Assembly (NCBI RefSeq): GCF_042680125.1
Contig: NZ_JBHTNY010000001.1
Direction: 5' to 3' (one strand)
DNA from: Robinsoniella peoriensis
Lineage (GTDB): Bacteria; Bacillota; Clostridia; Lachnospirales; Lachnospiraceae
Length of the DNA: 64,000 nucleotides
Part shown: piece after piece, positions 17,042 to 27,162 of the stretch
How positions within the stretch are numbered: the stretch's first letter is position 1
Layout of the letters: every line of letters begins with the position of its first letter
Position numbers and translations under genes: made by a program
The notes under the pieces: model-generated
What the model saw: only the letters and a program-made list of their open reading frames with translations
What the model was told of the DNA's origin: nothing
Databases searched by the model: none

Positions 17042-18694
17042 TTAAATGTTCGAAATTTTTTGAAGTAAATTTATTTCCGGTACTTTTTTTCCTCTCAACC
17101 GGTATTCCTTCGGCGAACATTTTTGAGTCTTTTTAAATATGTAATTAAAGTAATGGGAATCCTTATAACCGACCTGATATCCGATTTCGGAAGTCTTCTG
17201 GTTAGAGCACATCAGCAGCTCCTTTGCCTTATCCATGCGCACTTCTGTCAGGTATTCTACAAATGTCATTCCTGACTCCTGGCTGAATACCGAGCTGAAA
17301 TAGCTGGGGCTCATATTCACATGAGATGCCAGTCTGTTCAGTGACATATCCTCCTGCATGTAATTTTCTGTAATATAAGACTTTGCCTTTAGCAGAATAT
17401 CCGAATATTTACGCCCGGATGCGTTATCCCTCAGCAGAAGTACATTTTCCAAAAGTTCCCGTATATACTGCTTTGTAGTATCTAATCCCACAATATGTTC
17501 GCTCAATCCTTTGATCTCGCCGCAATTTTCTACCAGTTCTTCTTTGCTCAGCTGAATTTCTTCCCCAAATGCGATTGCACTGAAATAGATATCCATGCAG
17601 ATATACTGACGCATCATTAAGGATTTCAGGTTGTCCTGACTGGTATTTCCAAAATACCCCTTTATAAAACTCTGCACCTCATCCAGTGTCCCATTTCGCA
17701 AAAACTGGCGGATCATTTTTCTGGAGTCCTCCACAGAATATATATTATACAGATCAATATCTGCAACAGCCCCGGGTATATAACTGTCCTCATATACTAC
17801 CCTGTTCCAGTTTTCCACAAAGCGGCTTGAAAATATCTTGTCCGCTTCATTATAAGAAATTCTCAGTTCCCGAAGCCTTGATACCATCTTCCCCACCCCT
17901 GCATAGTATTCCAGATTTTCATATCCACTGATCAGTTCCACCAGATAATGGCAGAACTCAGAAATCTTTTCATTTAATTCCTCACTGCTGTCACCCTTTA
18001 TCAGGAAGGCCAGCCCCTCCGCACCTCTCTCATATACAAATACATGGCTTTGGGTTTCTACATATCTCTGGATTTTTTCCGAAACCTCCACTACTCCCTC
18101 GGAATATTCTGCCTCATGCTCCTTTTTCCGGATTTTGAACAGAATCATATTATATTTTTCCGCACTCAGCTCCATGCCCAGCTGACGCCCCTGTTCCAGC
18201 GCTGCAGACATTGGCACCTGTTCTGTTACAAGCATGGTGAAGAAACACTGTATATTTCTTCTTACATTTTCCTCCATCTCTTTTGAATACTTTTCCAGCA
18301 GCATACGTTCCTCCCGCTCTTTTTCAATAATTTCAGCTACCTCTTTTATTGCTACAAGCAGCCGCTTTGAGGATATTGGCTTCAGCAGATATTCCTGTAC
18401 CCCCATTTTAATCGCTTCCTGGGCGTAGCCAAATTCACCGTATCCGCTTAATATGATGACTTTTGTATCCGGCAGATCACGAAGAACTGCCTTACTCAAT
18501 TCAAATCCGTCCATAAAGGGCATCTTAATATCTGTGATCAGAATATCCGGTTTGTTTTTTATGATCATCGGATAAGCCAATTCACCATCCGATGCTTCCC
18601 CTACAAAAGAAAGCCCTTCCTGTTCCCATTGGATACCTTTTTTGATACCGTTTCGAATTACAATTTCATCTTCTACTAAAAATACCTTGATCAT
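17042..18694 (-). CDS. YesN-type response regulator, CheY-AraC architecture (550 aa), third paralog
   Basis: Receiver domain at residues 1-120 (FLVEDE, phospho-acceptor Asp in ILITDIKMPFMDG, YLLKPIS with the conserved Lys). A long middle region follows. The C-terminal AraC double helix-turn-helix is at about 445-545 (NMSPSYFSSVFSQ, GYKDSHYFNYIFKK). GGGAG lies 8 bases before the ATG at 18694; the TTG at 18703 is rejected. It lies directly upstream of the transporter operon and downstream of the giant glycosidase gene, so it is well placed to activate either. No kinase is adjacent. Confidence 0.9.
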   Translation of the reverse strand: MIKVFLVEDEIVIRNGIKKGIQWEQEGLSFVGEASDGELAYPMIIKNKPDILITDIKMPFMDGFELSKAVLRDLPDTKVIILSGYGEFGYAQEAIKMGVQEYLLKPISSKRLLVAIKEVAEIIEKEREERMLLEKYSKEMEENVRRNIQCFFTMLVTEQVPMSAALEQGRQLGMELSAEKYNMILFKIRKKEHEAEYSEGVVEVSEKIQRYVETQSHVFVYERGAEGLAFLIKGDSSEELNEKISEFCHYLVELISGYENLEYYAGVGKMVSRLRELRISYNEADKIFSSRFVENWNRVVYEDSYIPGAVADIDLYNIYSVEDSRKMIRQFLRNGTLDEVQSFIKGYFGNTSQDNLKSLMMRQYICMDIYFSAIAFGEEIQLSKEELVENCGEIKGLSEHIVGLDTTKQYIRELLENVLLLRDNASGRKYSDILLKAKSYITENYMQEDMSLNRLASHVNMSPSYFSSVFSQESGMTFVEYLTEVRMDKAKELLMCSNQKTSEIGYQVGYKDSHYFNYIFKKTQKCSPKEYRLRGKKVPEINLLQKISNI

Positions 18695-18830
18695 ATTTGC
18701 CACTCCCTATTCATACTTTTTTTAATTATTCTTCTATATAATAGTAATGCCAAAAATAAATGGAAAAAGAAACGGGATTTCTTATTAATAAGGTGGGATT
18801 TTTTATCGTTATAAAAACCGCTGTTCAGCA

Positions 18831-18872
18831 AAAGGATTTTAACCCCGAATCTAATACGGGATTAAAATCCTT
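18831..18872. terminator. Strong bidirectional intrinsic terminator after the giant glycosidase gene
   Basis: A roughly 16-bp, nearly perfect stem (AAAGGATTTTAA..CCG with CGGG.TTAAAATCC). It is flanked by A and T runs, so it works in both directions. It lies just past the stop codon at 18883 on the minus strand. Confidence 0.88.
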
Positions 18873-18882
18873 TTTTCATTTC

Positions 18883-21800
18883 CTATTTAATGGTTATACT
18901 TTTGATTTTGGAATATGCTCCATAGACTTTCTTTCCATTAATGGTCCGGTAAGCCCTGATTTTTACATAGTATTTCTTACCACTCTTTAATCCTTTTACA
19001 GAAGCAGATACCACTTTTTGTTTCTTAACTGCCGCTTTTTTCTTGAATCCTTTGGATTTATACTGAGACATATAAACCTCGTATCCGGATGCCCCGCTTA
19101 TTTTCTTCCAGCTGATATTTGCTCTGCCCTTTTTTGCGGACTTCACTTTTATGGATGGTACTTTTAGAAGAGATGCTTTCACGGCTGCACTGTTAGCACT
19201 GCTGTAAGCACCCTCGGATGCCACCGCCTGTACTTTATAATAATAAGTCTTTCCGGCAGTTACTTTGCGGTCCGTATATGCGGAGGAAGTAACCGTCTTG
19301 ATTTTACGGTAACCGCTTTTTGCTTTTGTGGAGCGGTATAAATTGTATTTTACTGCTTTGGACGATTTACTCCAGCTTACTTTCACTTTTTCCGCACCTG
19401 ACTGAACTGCTTTTACTTTTCCCGGTGCTGCAAGCTTAACGGTTACCGTCATGGATGCTTTCACTCCTGATCCATCCTGTGCCACCACAGTGATTACAGA
19501 TTTTCCGGGCTCTTTTGCCAGGATACTATTTCCATTGACTGCCACTGATTTTGTATTGGAAGAACTGTATGTTACTTTTTTATTGCTTGCATTTTCCGGT
19601 GAAATCAGTGCCTGAAGTGCAAAGCTTTCTCCCACTGTTACTGTTTTCGATGTTGGATTCAACGCAATACCCTTAACCGGAACCGGCTTAGGTGCCGGAG
19701 CTTTTACGGTCACGGATAAGGATACTTTCACACCGGAACCATCTTCTGCCGAAACAGTTATGATGGCAGCTCCCGGTGCAGCCGCTGTTATTTTATTTCC
19801 GCTTACCGCTGCAACTTTTTCATTATCCGACTGATACTTCAGACTCTTATTGGCTGCATTTTCCGGAAGCACTTTCACATCGATCAGGGTACTTTCACCT
19901 GTGATCATGGTTTTCTTGCTCCATCCGGGCAGAATCTGACTCACCAGCACTGCCTCTTCCACATTTTTTCTTTCAATTATAACTGTATACTCTTTTAAGG
20001 TCACATGATCCTCTGCATATACCCGCAGCGCAGCTTCTGTTTTGTCTCCCTCCAGTGTGATTTTCTGAAGTGCAGAATCATTGACAAGGATGTCATTTAT
20101 ATAGAGCAGTCCATAGGTATCAGCCAGTTTAGCAGTAAATCCAACCTCCTGTGTCTCTTCTGGTACAGTAATCACACAGCTGTCTTCCTTCATTTCCACA
20201 ATTCCCACATTGGGAGTCAGGGAAACCAGATATGCATTCTGGCTGTAACTGGTTGCAATATACATCTCTTCTACTAACCGGGCTGAAGCCTCATTTGCCG
20301 ATCCTTCAAACTTCAGCGGCACTACATCATAAGTCTTCCGGGTGCCCGTTGCAGTATCATCTACCGTAATAGACTGTGCTTTTTTTACTGCATCTTCCGG
20401 GATTTCTATCTTCATTTCATAGACAGCATCTTTTCCGGAATAATTTAGTTTTTCATTGTAAATGACCAGATCCCCGGCTGTAATCTTTAATGTTTTTCCA
20501 TTATCAATCTTTGCTAACTGGCATAAAATGTAGTTGGTCTTTTCTTTGTTGACAATCATCCGGTACGTGAAGAATCCACCCGGTACTGCATAACGTGTTG
20601 TCATACCATTTAACGCATTATCACTTCCCCCAACAGAACCTGCTCCATTGTTATCATCCAATTGGTGTATATTGTCGTTTTCATACTGTCCGTAACCAGC
20701 CTTAATAACATCTATTTTTGCCTGGTTTGCACGGCCTTCTTCTTTTTGTTTTAATATAGCCGCCTGCTGATCCTCCGCACTGCTGTCTGCACCGGTAAAA
20801 TACCAGTAGATTCCATACCGCTGTGTGTGCTGGAGATAATGGGTAGAGAAGGTCAGATCGTGATCCGTTCCTTCTAGTTTAAACGACAGCTTTCCGTCTT
20901 CTCCCACTGTCTTAACCAGATATTGATTTATATTTTCCATAAAATCATCTACCGTATATTTTTCAATATCTATGGTCTCTGTTCCCAGAACTGCTCTTTT
21001 TCCGTCTTTGGGGCTGGCTGATTCTGAACCGACTACTTTTGTCTTTGGAATAGAAACTGCTACTCCGCAGGTGGTCAGATCCATTTTATCATCTGTGCCA
21101 AGTTCTGCACTTAATACCACCGGACCATATTTAAATGCGAATGCTCTTTCATCATCCGGCAGTGTAAATGCCCTGACCTCCATTGGAAGCTGTACACTTA
21201 CTGTGTCGCCGTCTTTCCATGTACGGTCAATGCAGAGATAACCTCCGGCAGTTTCTGCTTTCTGATCTACTCCATTCACTTTTACAACAGGCGTTCCCGC
21301 AACCCATGAGGGAACAGAAAGGCGTAAGTTCAAATCAGCCTTATCAGCTCCGTTTAATAAGGATATGGTAAATTCTGAGGTATCTGTCTCAGGGATAGCC
21401 GTTTTCTGAGTCAGTTTTACATTCTTCTCATCCCAGGTTAATTCAGAACTCAGATACTGATTAACAAAAAGGGTATGATCTTTATAAAAATAAATACTGT
21501 CCCCAAGCTTTGTAAAATTCTCCATTCCGCTTCCTGTACAGCACCAGAACTGGTTATTATTGATATTGGTATCTGCATATACCTTGAAATATCCGGCTGC
21601 CATTGGCTGGAAATAGGTAGTCATCCCCGTTTCCGGATTTATGGAGGACATAATGGCATTCAGGAAAGTGTTCTCGTAATAATCGGAGTATTTTTTATTT
21701 CCTGTTATCTTGAATAATTCCCTGGTCATTTTAAGCATGTTGTAAGTATTGCAGGTCTCACAGTTACACTGGGTCCGCTCCGCATCCAGGATATTGTCTG

Positions 21801-24800
21801 CGCCGAAGTGTTCCCACTCACTGTTGCCTCCTGTAATATAGGTATGTCGCTCAATTACCATATCCCAGAATGCTTCTGCGTATTGCAGGTAACTGGAAGC
21901 ATCCTGTTTTTCTCCATTGATTGTTTTCCCATCCAGCGCGCGGTAGCGGTTTAATGCTCCCAGGAATTTGGGTATGGTGGTATTGGCATGTTTTCCATTT
22001 AATATATTTGGTGTTCCGGCTAGTACATTTTCAAATAAGGTGTCTTCATCAAACATATGAGCAGCTTTGGCATGCTCTTCCTTACCGGTACATTTGTAAA
22101 GTTCATAGAGACAGTCATTCATGCCTCCGTATTCAATGTTCAGTACCCGGCGCTGCGTGGCTGCATCCCACTTGCTGGTTCTGTTGTAAATCCAGTCTCC
22201 AAGGGATGATGCCGTCTTCAGGGCCTTTTCATCTCCGGTGAATTTATAAACGTCTACCAGTCCTGCAAGTATTTTATGCATGGTATACCATGGTACCCAG
22301 TTTGCACCGCCTGTTTTTCCTTCCATAATATCAAACTGTTTTTCAATATTGCTGCGGTCTTCAATTTGCGCACCAAATATGAAACCTGTTCCTATAGCAT
22401 TCTGGCATTTCTCCAGTTCCTGAATTAAGTAAGCAAGACGGTCTTTCATCCAGGTTCTGTCTTCTTCGCTGTCCGCTGTCAGATATGCCTGTGCACATGC
22501 TGTCAGGTAATGTCCCAGGGTATGCCCGCCGATATAGCTGTCTTCCCATCCGATGTAAGTCTGTTTATTCTGCGTACTTAATCCTGCCGTCTCCCGGAAT
22601 CTGGACAGCAGCCTGTCCGCATCAAATTCCTTTAAAAAAGCAATATCTTTGTCGGTAACCTGGTCATAGTAATCATTTGTTACATCTACAGCTTCCAATG
22701 GAAATTCTTCAATTCCGGCGATGTCCGTTTCTGCCAGAACAAGAAAACGGAACGATTTATCTTTCGTAAGATTTCCAAGTGTCAGGGTTGCCTTTAAGAT
22801 TACCTCTGCGTCCTTTTCTCCTGCCTGAGGCCTGTTCACCGTACCATCTGTGGAAATCACATTGGTATTACTGCTTTCCCACTGTATACTGCTTCCGTTC
22901 AGTCCCATCTTCGGCAATTCCAGGTATTCTTTTGTAAGTTCTCCTTCTTTTAACTTTAATGCCTTCTGGTCTTCGGCAATCCGGTCCTCATCTGTCATAT
23001 CCAGATTTTTATCCGCATAATTCTGCCAAACCTCCTGATCGCTCATGGCATAATTATAGACATCAAAATAAGAAATTGTTCCGATGTATCCCGGATCGTT
23101 TCCATAGAGTGACAATCCCATATATCCAATAGCATCCTCAGGATTTTTTACACCATTTTTTAAAATATCTGTCAGGTTATATCCGTGTTTTGTAGTTCCC
23201 GCAAGCTTACCGTTGAGATAAAGTTTCGCAGTCTGGTCTTCGCTGAATACCATGGCAGCCGTTGTATCTTCGCCTGGTTTTATTGCACCGCCGATATTCA
23301 CGGACTGCTCGCTTTTGCCATTTGCTTTTAAGGTAAAGGCAACCTCTCCGCCGGCTCTGATCGGATTCAAAAAGACGTAATTATTCACATCTTTTGTTCC
23401 CAGATTAAAAACCCAGGCAAAGTCCATCTGTGACGTATTGAATTTCATTTCGATGGTAATACTTTCATCTCCATCTTCGATAATGCCGGAAGGAATCTTA
23501 ACATACTGGTTTTTATTTCCCGTAAACTTAAGCTTCTTTTCCCCATCTTCATCTGTTGTTACATTGCTTTCATTCATTCCGGCCAGGGGTGCATTGCATC
23601 TGCCCTGTTTGTCTACCAGCATACCGTCCTGTACCGTCATATCATAGCTTACATACAACTGGTTTTCTGTCAGTGCCGGAACATTCAGCGTAAATTCCTT
23701 TGTTTTCGTAACATCCCCATATGTGACAGAAGCTGTCAGGATTACCTTGGCATCTTCTTCTCCGGGATTCGGGCGAACCACCTGCCCCTGGTTGGAAATG
23801 ACTTCTTCCCTGCTGCTGTTCCAGGTTATGGCACTTCCATTTCTTCCGGCATCCGGAAGCGTTACATCATGAACCAGCGTATCCGTATTTACAAACGGAT
23901 TTAACAATGCCAGATCTTTATCCACGATTTCTTCATCGGTATAAATCCCCCCGTAGCGGTGGTACAATGCAGAAACTTCTTCTGAATCGGCACAGTGGCT
24001 GTAGATTTCAAAATCATCAAATGCCAGTTTTGCAAATCCACCGTTGTATTTTGGAGAATTAAATCCCAGATATTTATAATCTGAATCATTTCCGTTAATT
24101 TTATTTCCTTTGTTATTATATGTCAGTTCCTGTGGAATCCCATTGCGGTAAATACAGGCTGCTCCTGTCTCACTGTCATAAGTCACTGTGACATATACCC
24201 ACTCATCCACCGGGAAAAATTGATCCCTGTCATCCTCTACCGATATCTCCATAGGCTGTCCACCACCTACCGAAGTTCCAACAGACAACTTCAGCGGTAC
24301 TGTATCGCTCAGGCTGGACAGATACCATCCTTCTCCTGCGTAATTACCGTTGGGCTTTGCCCACATAATAATATGCTCGCCCTTGCCCAGTGCTTCAGGA
24401 GCTTTTACCCAGAATGCCGCAGTCAGCGTAGACGGCTGCAGGGACGCGCTGTTCCCCAGATTCAGATAAGTTTTCCCATCTAACTGCAGTGCATTTCCAT
24501 TCATTCCTTCTATGTAATTTTCAGATCCGGTCAATGCTATCGGAAGATCTTTTCCGGAAGTATCCGAAACGTTCCCGTCAAACTTTAACTGAAGTTCCAG
24601 ATCCGCATCCTGAATTGGCTCACTGGTGTAGATCCGAATCCAGTTAACATTAATTGTCTTCCCTTTTACTTCATCTGATTTACGCACATCCACACTCAGA
24701 TAGCCATTTTCATCTGCCGTTGCTTCACCTTTCACTACGGCATTGCCACTCTTGGGAATGTTACCGCTGCTTCCGATATGCTGCTCTGATTCTTCCCCTC

Positions 24801-25329
24801 TGTTTGCGTAGACTTCTACCGGGCTGGAATTCCCCCAGTTATTGCCTACTCCAACTTCCACATCATAGGTCTTGCCTGCCTGAAGTTCAAATTTATAATC
24901 TACGTAAAGCTCTTTGATTCCATTTTCATTTTGGTTTCTTCCGTAACGGAAACTGAGTTCCTTAGAAACACCATCTTGTGCCAGCTGCTCATTTGCCCAT
25001 GTAAGTTTCGTATAGACACCCGTGACCGGATATGTCTCTTCTGAAACTTCTCCTGCGGGATCATCTATCCCCCACATTCTGCCTGTGCCGGGATCTTCTC
25101 CAAAGACCTGGTCCGTAACTGTATTCCATGCTCCGAACTCATCCCCCTCTGATACCGTAGTCACATCATGATCACCTGCATCAACAAAATAAAGTAATGT
25201 CTTCTTCGCCTCTTCCTGTGTTCCGGACTCTTCTGCATTTGCCTGCATTGGCGCCACGCTGCCGAGAACCATCGTAACAGCCAAAAAACCGCTTAGTAAC
25301 TTTTTCCATAAAACCTGCTTTTTCCTCAT
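18883..25329 (-). CDS. Giant secreted GH127/GH146-type beta-L-arabinofuranosidase (2148 aa)
   Basis: Extracellular glycosidase. In order it has a signal peptide (about 1-32, cleavage after ANA), a galactose-binding-like domain (33-240), a LamG-like domain (243-456), an atrophied Ig domain (466-556), a second LamG-like domain (560-760) and another Ig (783-863). The DUF1680 catalytic domain follows (about 880-1400), then an unassigned region, a cadherin-like domain (about 1700-1790), two Big_2 domains (1796-1963) and two FN3-like repeats rich in Lys and Ser (1963-2148). The catalytic residues expected for the family are seen: Glu and Cys in CNCETCNTYN (about 1186) and the Cys pair in FWCCTGSGMEN (about 1261), which bind zinc and include the nucleophile. 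AGGAG precedes the ATG at 25329, so the frame from 25425 is too long. It has no sortase motif. It probably feeds the transporter next door. Confidence 0.88.
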   Translation of the reverse strand: MRKKQVLWKKLLSGFLAVTMVLGSVAPMQANAEESGTQEEAKKTLLYFVDAGDHDVTTVSEGDEFGAWNTVTDQVFGEDPGTGRMWGIDDPAGEVSEETYPVTGVYTKLTWANEQLAQDGVSKELSFRYGRNQNENGIKELYVDYKFELQAGKTYDVEVGVGNNWGNSSPVEVYANRGEESEQHIGSSGNIPKSGNAVVKGEATADENGYLSVDVRKSDEVKGKTINVNWIRIYTSEPIQDADLELQLKFDGNVSDTSGKDLPIALTGSENYIEGMNGNALQLDGKTYLNLGNSASLQPSTLTAAFWVKAPEALGKGEHIIMWAKPNGNYAGEGWYLSSLSDTVPLKLSVGTSVGGGQPMEISVEDDRDQFFPVDEWVYVTVTYDSETGAACIYRNGIPQELTYNNKGNKINGNDSDYKYLGFNSPKYNGGFAKLAFDDFEIYSHCADSEEVSALYHRYGGIYTDEEIVDKDLALLNPFVNTDTLVHDVTLPDAGRNGSAITWNSSREEVISNQGQVVRPNPGEEDAKVILTASVTYGDVTKTKEFTLNVPALTENQLYVSYDMTVQDGMLVDKQGRCNAPLAGMNESNVTTDEDGEKKLKFTGNKNQYVKIPSGIIEDGDESITIEMKFNTSQMDFAWVFNLGTKDVNNYVFLNPIRAGGEVAFTLKANGKSEQSVNIGGAIKPGEDTTAAMVFSEDQTAKLYLNGKLAGTTKHGYNLTDILKNGVKNPEDAIGYMGLSLYGNDPGYIGTISYFDVYNYAMSDQEVWQNYADKNLDMTDEDRIAEDQKALKLKEGELTKEYLELPKMGLNGSSIQWESSNTNVISTDGTVNRPQAGEKDAEVILKATLTLGNLTKDKSFRFLVLAETDIAGIEEFPLEAVDVTNDYYDQVTDKDIAFLKEFDADRLLSRFRETAGLSTQNKQTYIGWEDSYIGGHTLGHYLTACAQAYLTADSEEDRTWMKDRLAYLIQELEKCQNAIGTGFIFGAQIEDRSNIEKQFDIMEGKTGGANWVPWYTMHKILAGLVDVYKFTGDEKALKTASSLGDWIYNRTSKWDAATQRRVLNIEYGGMNDCLYELYKCTGKEEHAKAAHMFDEDTLFENVLAGTPNILNGKHANTTIPKFLGALNRYRALDGKTINGEKQDASSYLQYAEAFWDMVIERHTYITGGNSEWEHFGADNILDAERTQCNCETCNTYNMLKMTRELFKITGNKKYSDYYENTFLNAIMSSINPETGMTTYFQPMAAGYFKVYADTNINNNQFWCCTGSGMENFTKLGDSIYFYKDHTLFVNQYLSSELTWDEKNVKLTQKTAIPETDTSEFTISLLNGADKADLNLRLSVPSWVAGTPVVKVNGVDQKAETAGGYLCIDRTWKDGDTVSVQLPMEVRAFTLPDDERAFAFKYGPVVLSAELGTDDKMDLTTCGVAVSIPKTKVVGSESASPKDGKRAVLGTETIDIEKYTVDDFMENINQYLVKTVGEDGKLSFKLEGTDHDLTFSTHYLQHTQRYGIYWYFTGADSSAEDQQAAILKQKEEGRANQAKIDVIKAGYGQYENDNIHQLDDNNGAGSVGGSDNALNGMTTRYAVPGGFFTYRMIVNKEKTNYILCQLAKIDNGKTLKITAGDLVIYNEKLNYSGKDAVYEMKIEIPEDAVKKAQSITVDDTATGTRKTYDVVPLKFEGSANEASARLVEEMYIATSYSQNAYLVSLTPNVGIVEMKEDSCVITVPEETQEVGFTAKLADTYGLLYINDILVNDSALQKITLEGDKTEAALRVYAEDHVTLKEYTVIIERKNVEEAVLVSQILPGWSKKTMITGESTLIDVKVLPENAANKSLKYQSDNEKVAAVSGNKITAAAPGAAIITVSAEDGSGVKVSLSVTVKAPAPKPVPVKGIALNPTSKTVTVGESFALQALISPENASNKKVTYSSSNTKSVAVNGNSILAKEPGKSVITVVAQDGSGVKASMTVTVKLAAPGKVKAVQSGAEKVKVSWSKSSKAVKYNLYRSTKAKSGYRKIKTVTSSAYTDRKVTAGKTYYYKVQAVASEGAYSSANSAAVKASLLKVPSIKVKSAKKGRANISWKKISGASGYEVYMSQYKSKGFKKKAAVKKQKVVSASVKGLKSGKKYYVKIRAYRTINGKKVYGAYSKIKSITIK

Positions 25330-25600
25330 TGTAATCTCCTCTCCAGTTTTGTTAATGGCTGATTCCGCTGAATCAGTTTGCCATTTCTTTGCCCGGGTAT
25401 GTTTGAAACTGCTCTCTGTCCGCAAACTGGTACATGCAGATCACGGAAATGAATTTTAGACACGCTCCGGATTCCCTCGCTTTCTTAGTAATGGTTTAAG
25501 TATATTTTATGGATGGAAATATTCAATGTTCATTTTTATCAAATGGGTTGGATTATTTATCTTATTTTGTTATGGCGGCATTTTATAAATGCACACAAAA
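25330..25600. other. Intergenic region upstream of the giant glycosidase gene
   Basis: About 270 bases holding the leader and presumed promoter of the minus-strand glycosidase gene. No gene or clear operator was seen. Confidence 0.4.
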
Positions 25601-25602
25601 AA

Positions 25603-25644
25603 AGCCGGAACGCAATTTTTTCGATTATTAATTGCTTTCCGGCT
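25603..25644 (-). terminator. Intrinsic terminator of the kinase-partner operon
   Basis: A 15-bp stem with two mismatches: AGCCGGAA..GCAATT (25603-25617) with AATTGC..TTCCGGCT (25630-25644). It runs into TTTTTTT on the minus strand. Confidence 0.88.
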
Positions 25645-25686
25645 ATTATGAATCAAGTTGTTTACTATGCTATTTCATCCGCGTTA

Positions 25687-26133
25687 TTACTCTTCCACCA
25701 CCAGATTATCCTGTGATGCCTTATATGGTGTCCGAATCAGCCACTCAAATGGATCGTAATAATTTAATCCAACTGCTTCCATCATCTCCATTACATCCTG
25801 CCTGTTCTTCGGTGGCGTCCTCTGTATTATAAATGCCGGGACATGGTTTACCCTGTAATATTTACGATATCTGCAATCCATATCAATCCCCGGAATCCCC
25901 AGAAATGCTCCCGGTTCCTCTTCTGCCAGTTTATCAATTGTTTCCCAGTATGGCTCTATAATATACTGAAACTCCTCATTCCAGAAATGCTCATAAGTTA
26001 TTCTGGCAACAGGTATTTTATTTTCTTTCCATACCGCCTTTATATCTGCGATTCTGCTATAATCCGGCTCTTCCAAAATGGGTGTAGTTACTTCGTTTAA
26101 TGGAACTGCATCAATAACATCCTTCTGCAACAT
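25687..26133 (-). CDS. Unrecognised 148-aa protein coupled to a CtkA/HipA-like kinase gene
   Basis: I do not recognise this family. It is an acidic soluble protein with many aromatics (HFWNEEFQYIIEPYWETIDKL, WLIRTPYKAS), no signal peptide and no membrane helix. Its ATG follows the TAG of the restored upstream kinase frame with no gap, so the two genes are almost certainly a translationally coupled pair and were co-inherited. A strong terminator ends the operon. A partner, substrate or neutraliser of the kinase is possible (inference). Because the kinase gene is frameshifted, this gene may be expressed poorly or be on its way to loss. Confidence 0.6.
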   Translation of the reverse strand: MLQKDVIDAVPLNEVTTPILEEPDYSRIADIKAVWKENKIPVARITYEHFWNEEFQYIIEPYWETIDKLAEEEPGAFLGIPGIDMDCRYRKYYRVNHVPAFIIQRTPPKNRQDVMEMMEAVGLNYYDPFEWLIRTPYKASQDNLVVEE

Positions 26134-26975
26134 CTATTCTACCTCTTTATGAAATATATGTTTATAACGATATCTTAACATTAATTTGTAAAAATCTTTT
26201 CTATTCTCACTGATAAATGCAGTTTCATCAATACATTTATCTATTTTCTTAAAATCGATTTTATCTGTGATTTTCTTTTCTGCTTCCTTACAGCCTACAA
26301 AATCTCCATTATTTATTACGTCATAATAAGATGACTTTTCCCATCCAGAAGAATCTGTGATGTAGGAAAATGGTAAGTTCTTTTATCCATTTCCTCCTGA
26401 CTATTCAAAATCCTGTCAAGCTCTTCATCCTGAAGCCGTGGAAAAAGAGAGGACCCGTTGTCATAAATTGGTGCCAGCCTGTAACTTGTAACTCCTTTTA
26501 AGAACCCCCAATTATAGCCATGTCTGTCAAGATTTGCAATCAATGCATCTACGATAAACATCTCCCAGAATCTTCGTATTAACTCTTGTCTCGCAATAAC
26601 TTTTGTACGCTGTTCCAAAAGATATTTCATTTCTCTATAACTATATACCGTATGTTTTTCTCTCTCCGTATCAAAAAAAGAATCTCCTGTAGATGAAAAT
26701 TCCACTAATGTTTCCCCTGTTCCAGCAGTAAAGTCCTTTACAGCCACAACCTCCTGTCCTTTATAGATACCTAATAGTGTATCATGCACATCCAAGCCTG
26801 TTGTTTTAATAATATGGCTGGCGAGATACTCAGAAATATGGCTATAAGAAGGCTGACCGTTTACTACTTTCCTAAACTTCAACATATACGCCTCATCATG
26901 ATACAGAATTCCGGTCTTTTTTTCACTCCCGGAATATAATATCCCGCTTAAAGTGCAATCACTAAAATCAATCAT
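26134..26975 (-). pseudogene. CtkA/HipA-like Ser/Thr kinase gene broken by a -1 frameshift
   Basis: The open frame gives 219 residues and stops at 26316. It carries HipA/CtkA-family features: a phosphate-binding N-lobe, the catalytic loop DALIANLDRHGYNWGF (about 160-175) and the metal-binding YRLAPIYDNGSS. Reading the next frame from the T run at 26336-26339 (an A run on the coding strand) continues the family C-terminus at once: YYDVINNGDF, KIDFKKIDKCIDETAFISE, then RKDFYKLMLRYRYKHIF and a TAG at 26134-26136. Loss of one A restores a 280-residue protein of normal length. The catalytic residues lie before the break, so a truncated kinase may still be made. It could be a real mutation, phase variation or a sequencing error. 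The start at 26975 has GGGGA upstream. Confidence 0.75.
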
Positions 26976-27162
26976 TTATTCGTTCCCCATATCTCTTCTT
27001 TTCATTTATGACAAACAGGAAACATGTAAACACGCTCCCTGCTGTTTATTATATCCTATATATTTTTTTGTATATCGGATTCTAAATGATCTCAAAATCT
27101 CCTGTAATATGTCAAAAATTATTTTGCTCTTTTAAAATGATTGAACTTGGAAACCATAGTCA

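Noticed and set aside
26316..26345. Programmed -1 ribosomal frameshift in the CtkA-like gene
   Set aside because: The local bases GGG AAA AGT do not form an X XXY YYZ slippery heptamer in the zero frame, and no stimulatory hairpin is evident; loss of one A is simpler.
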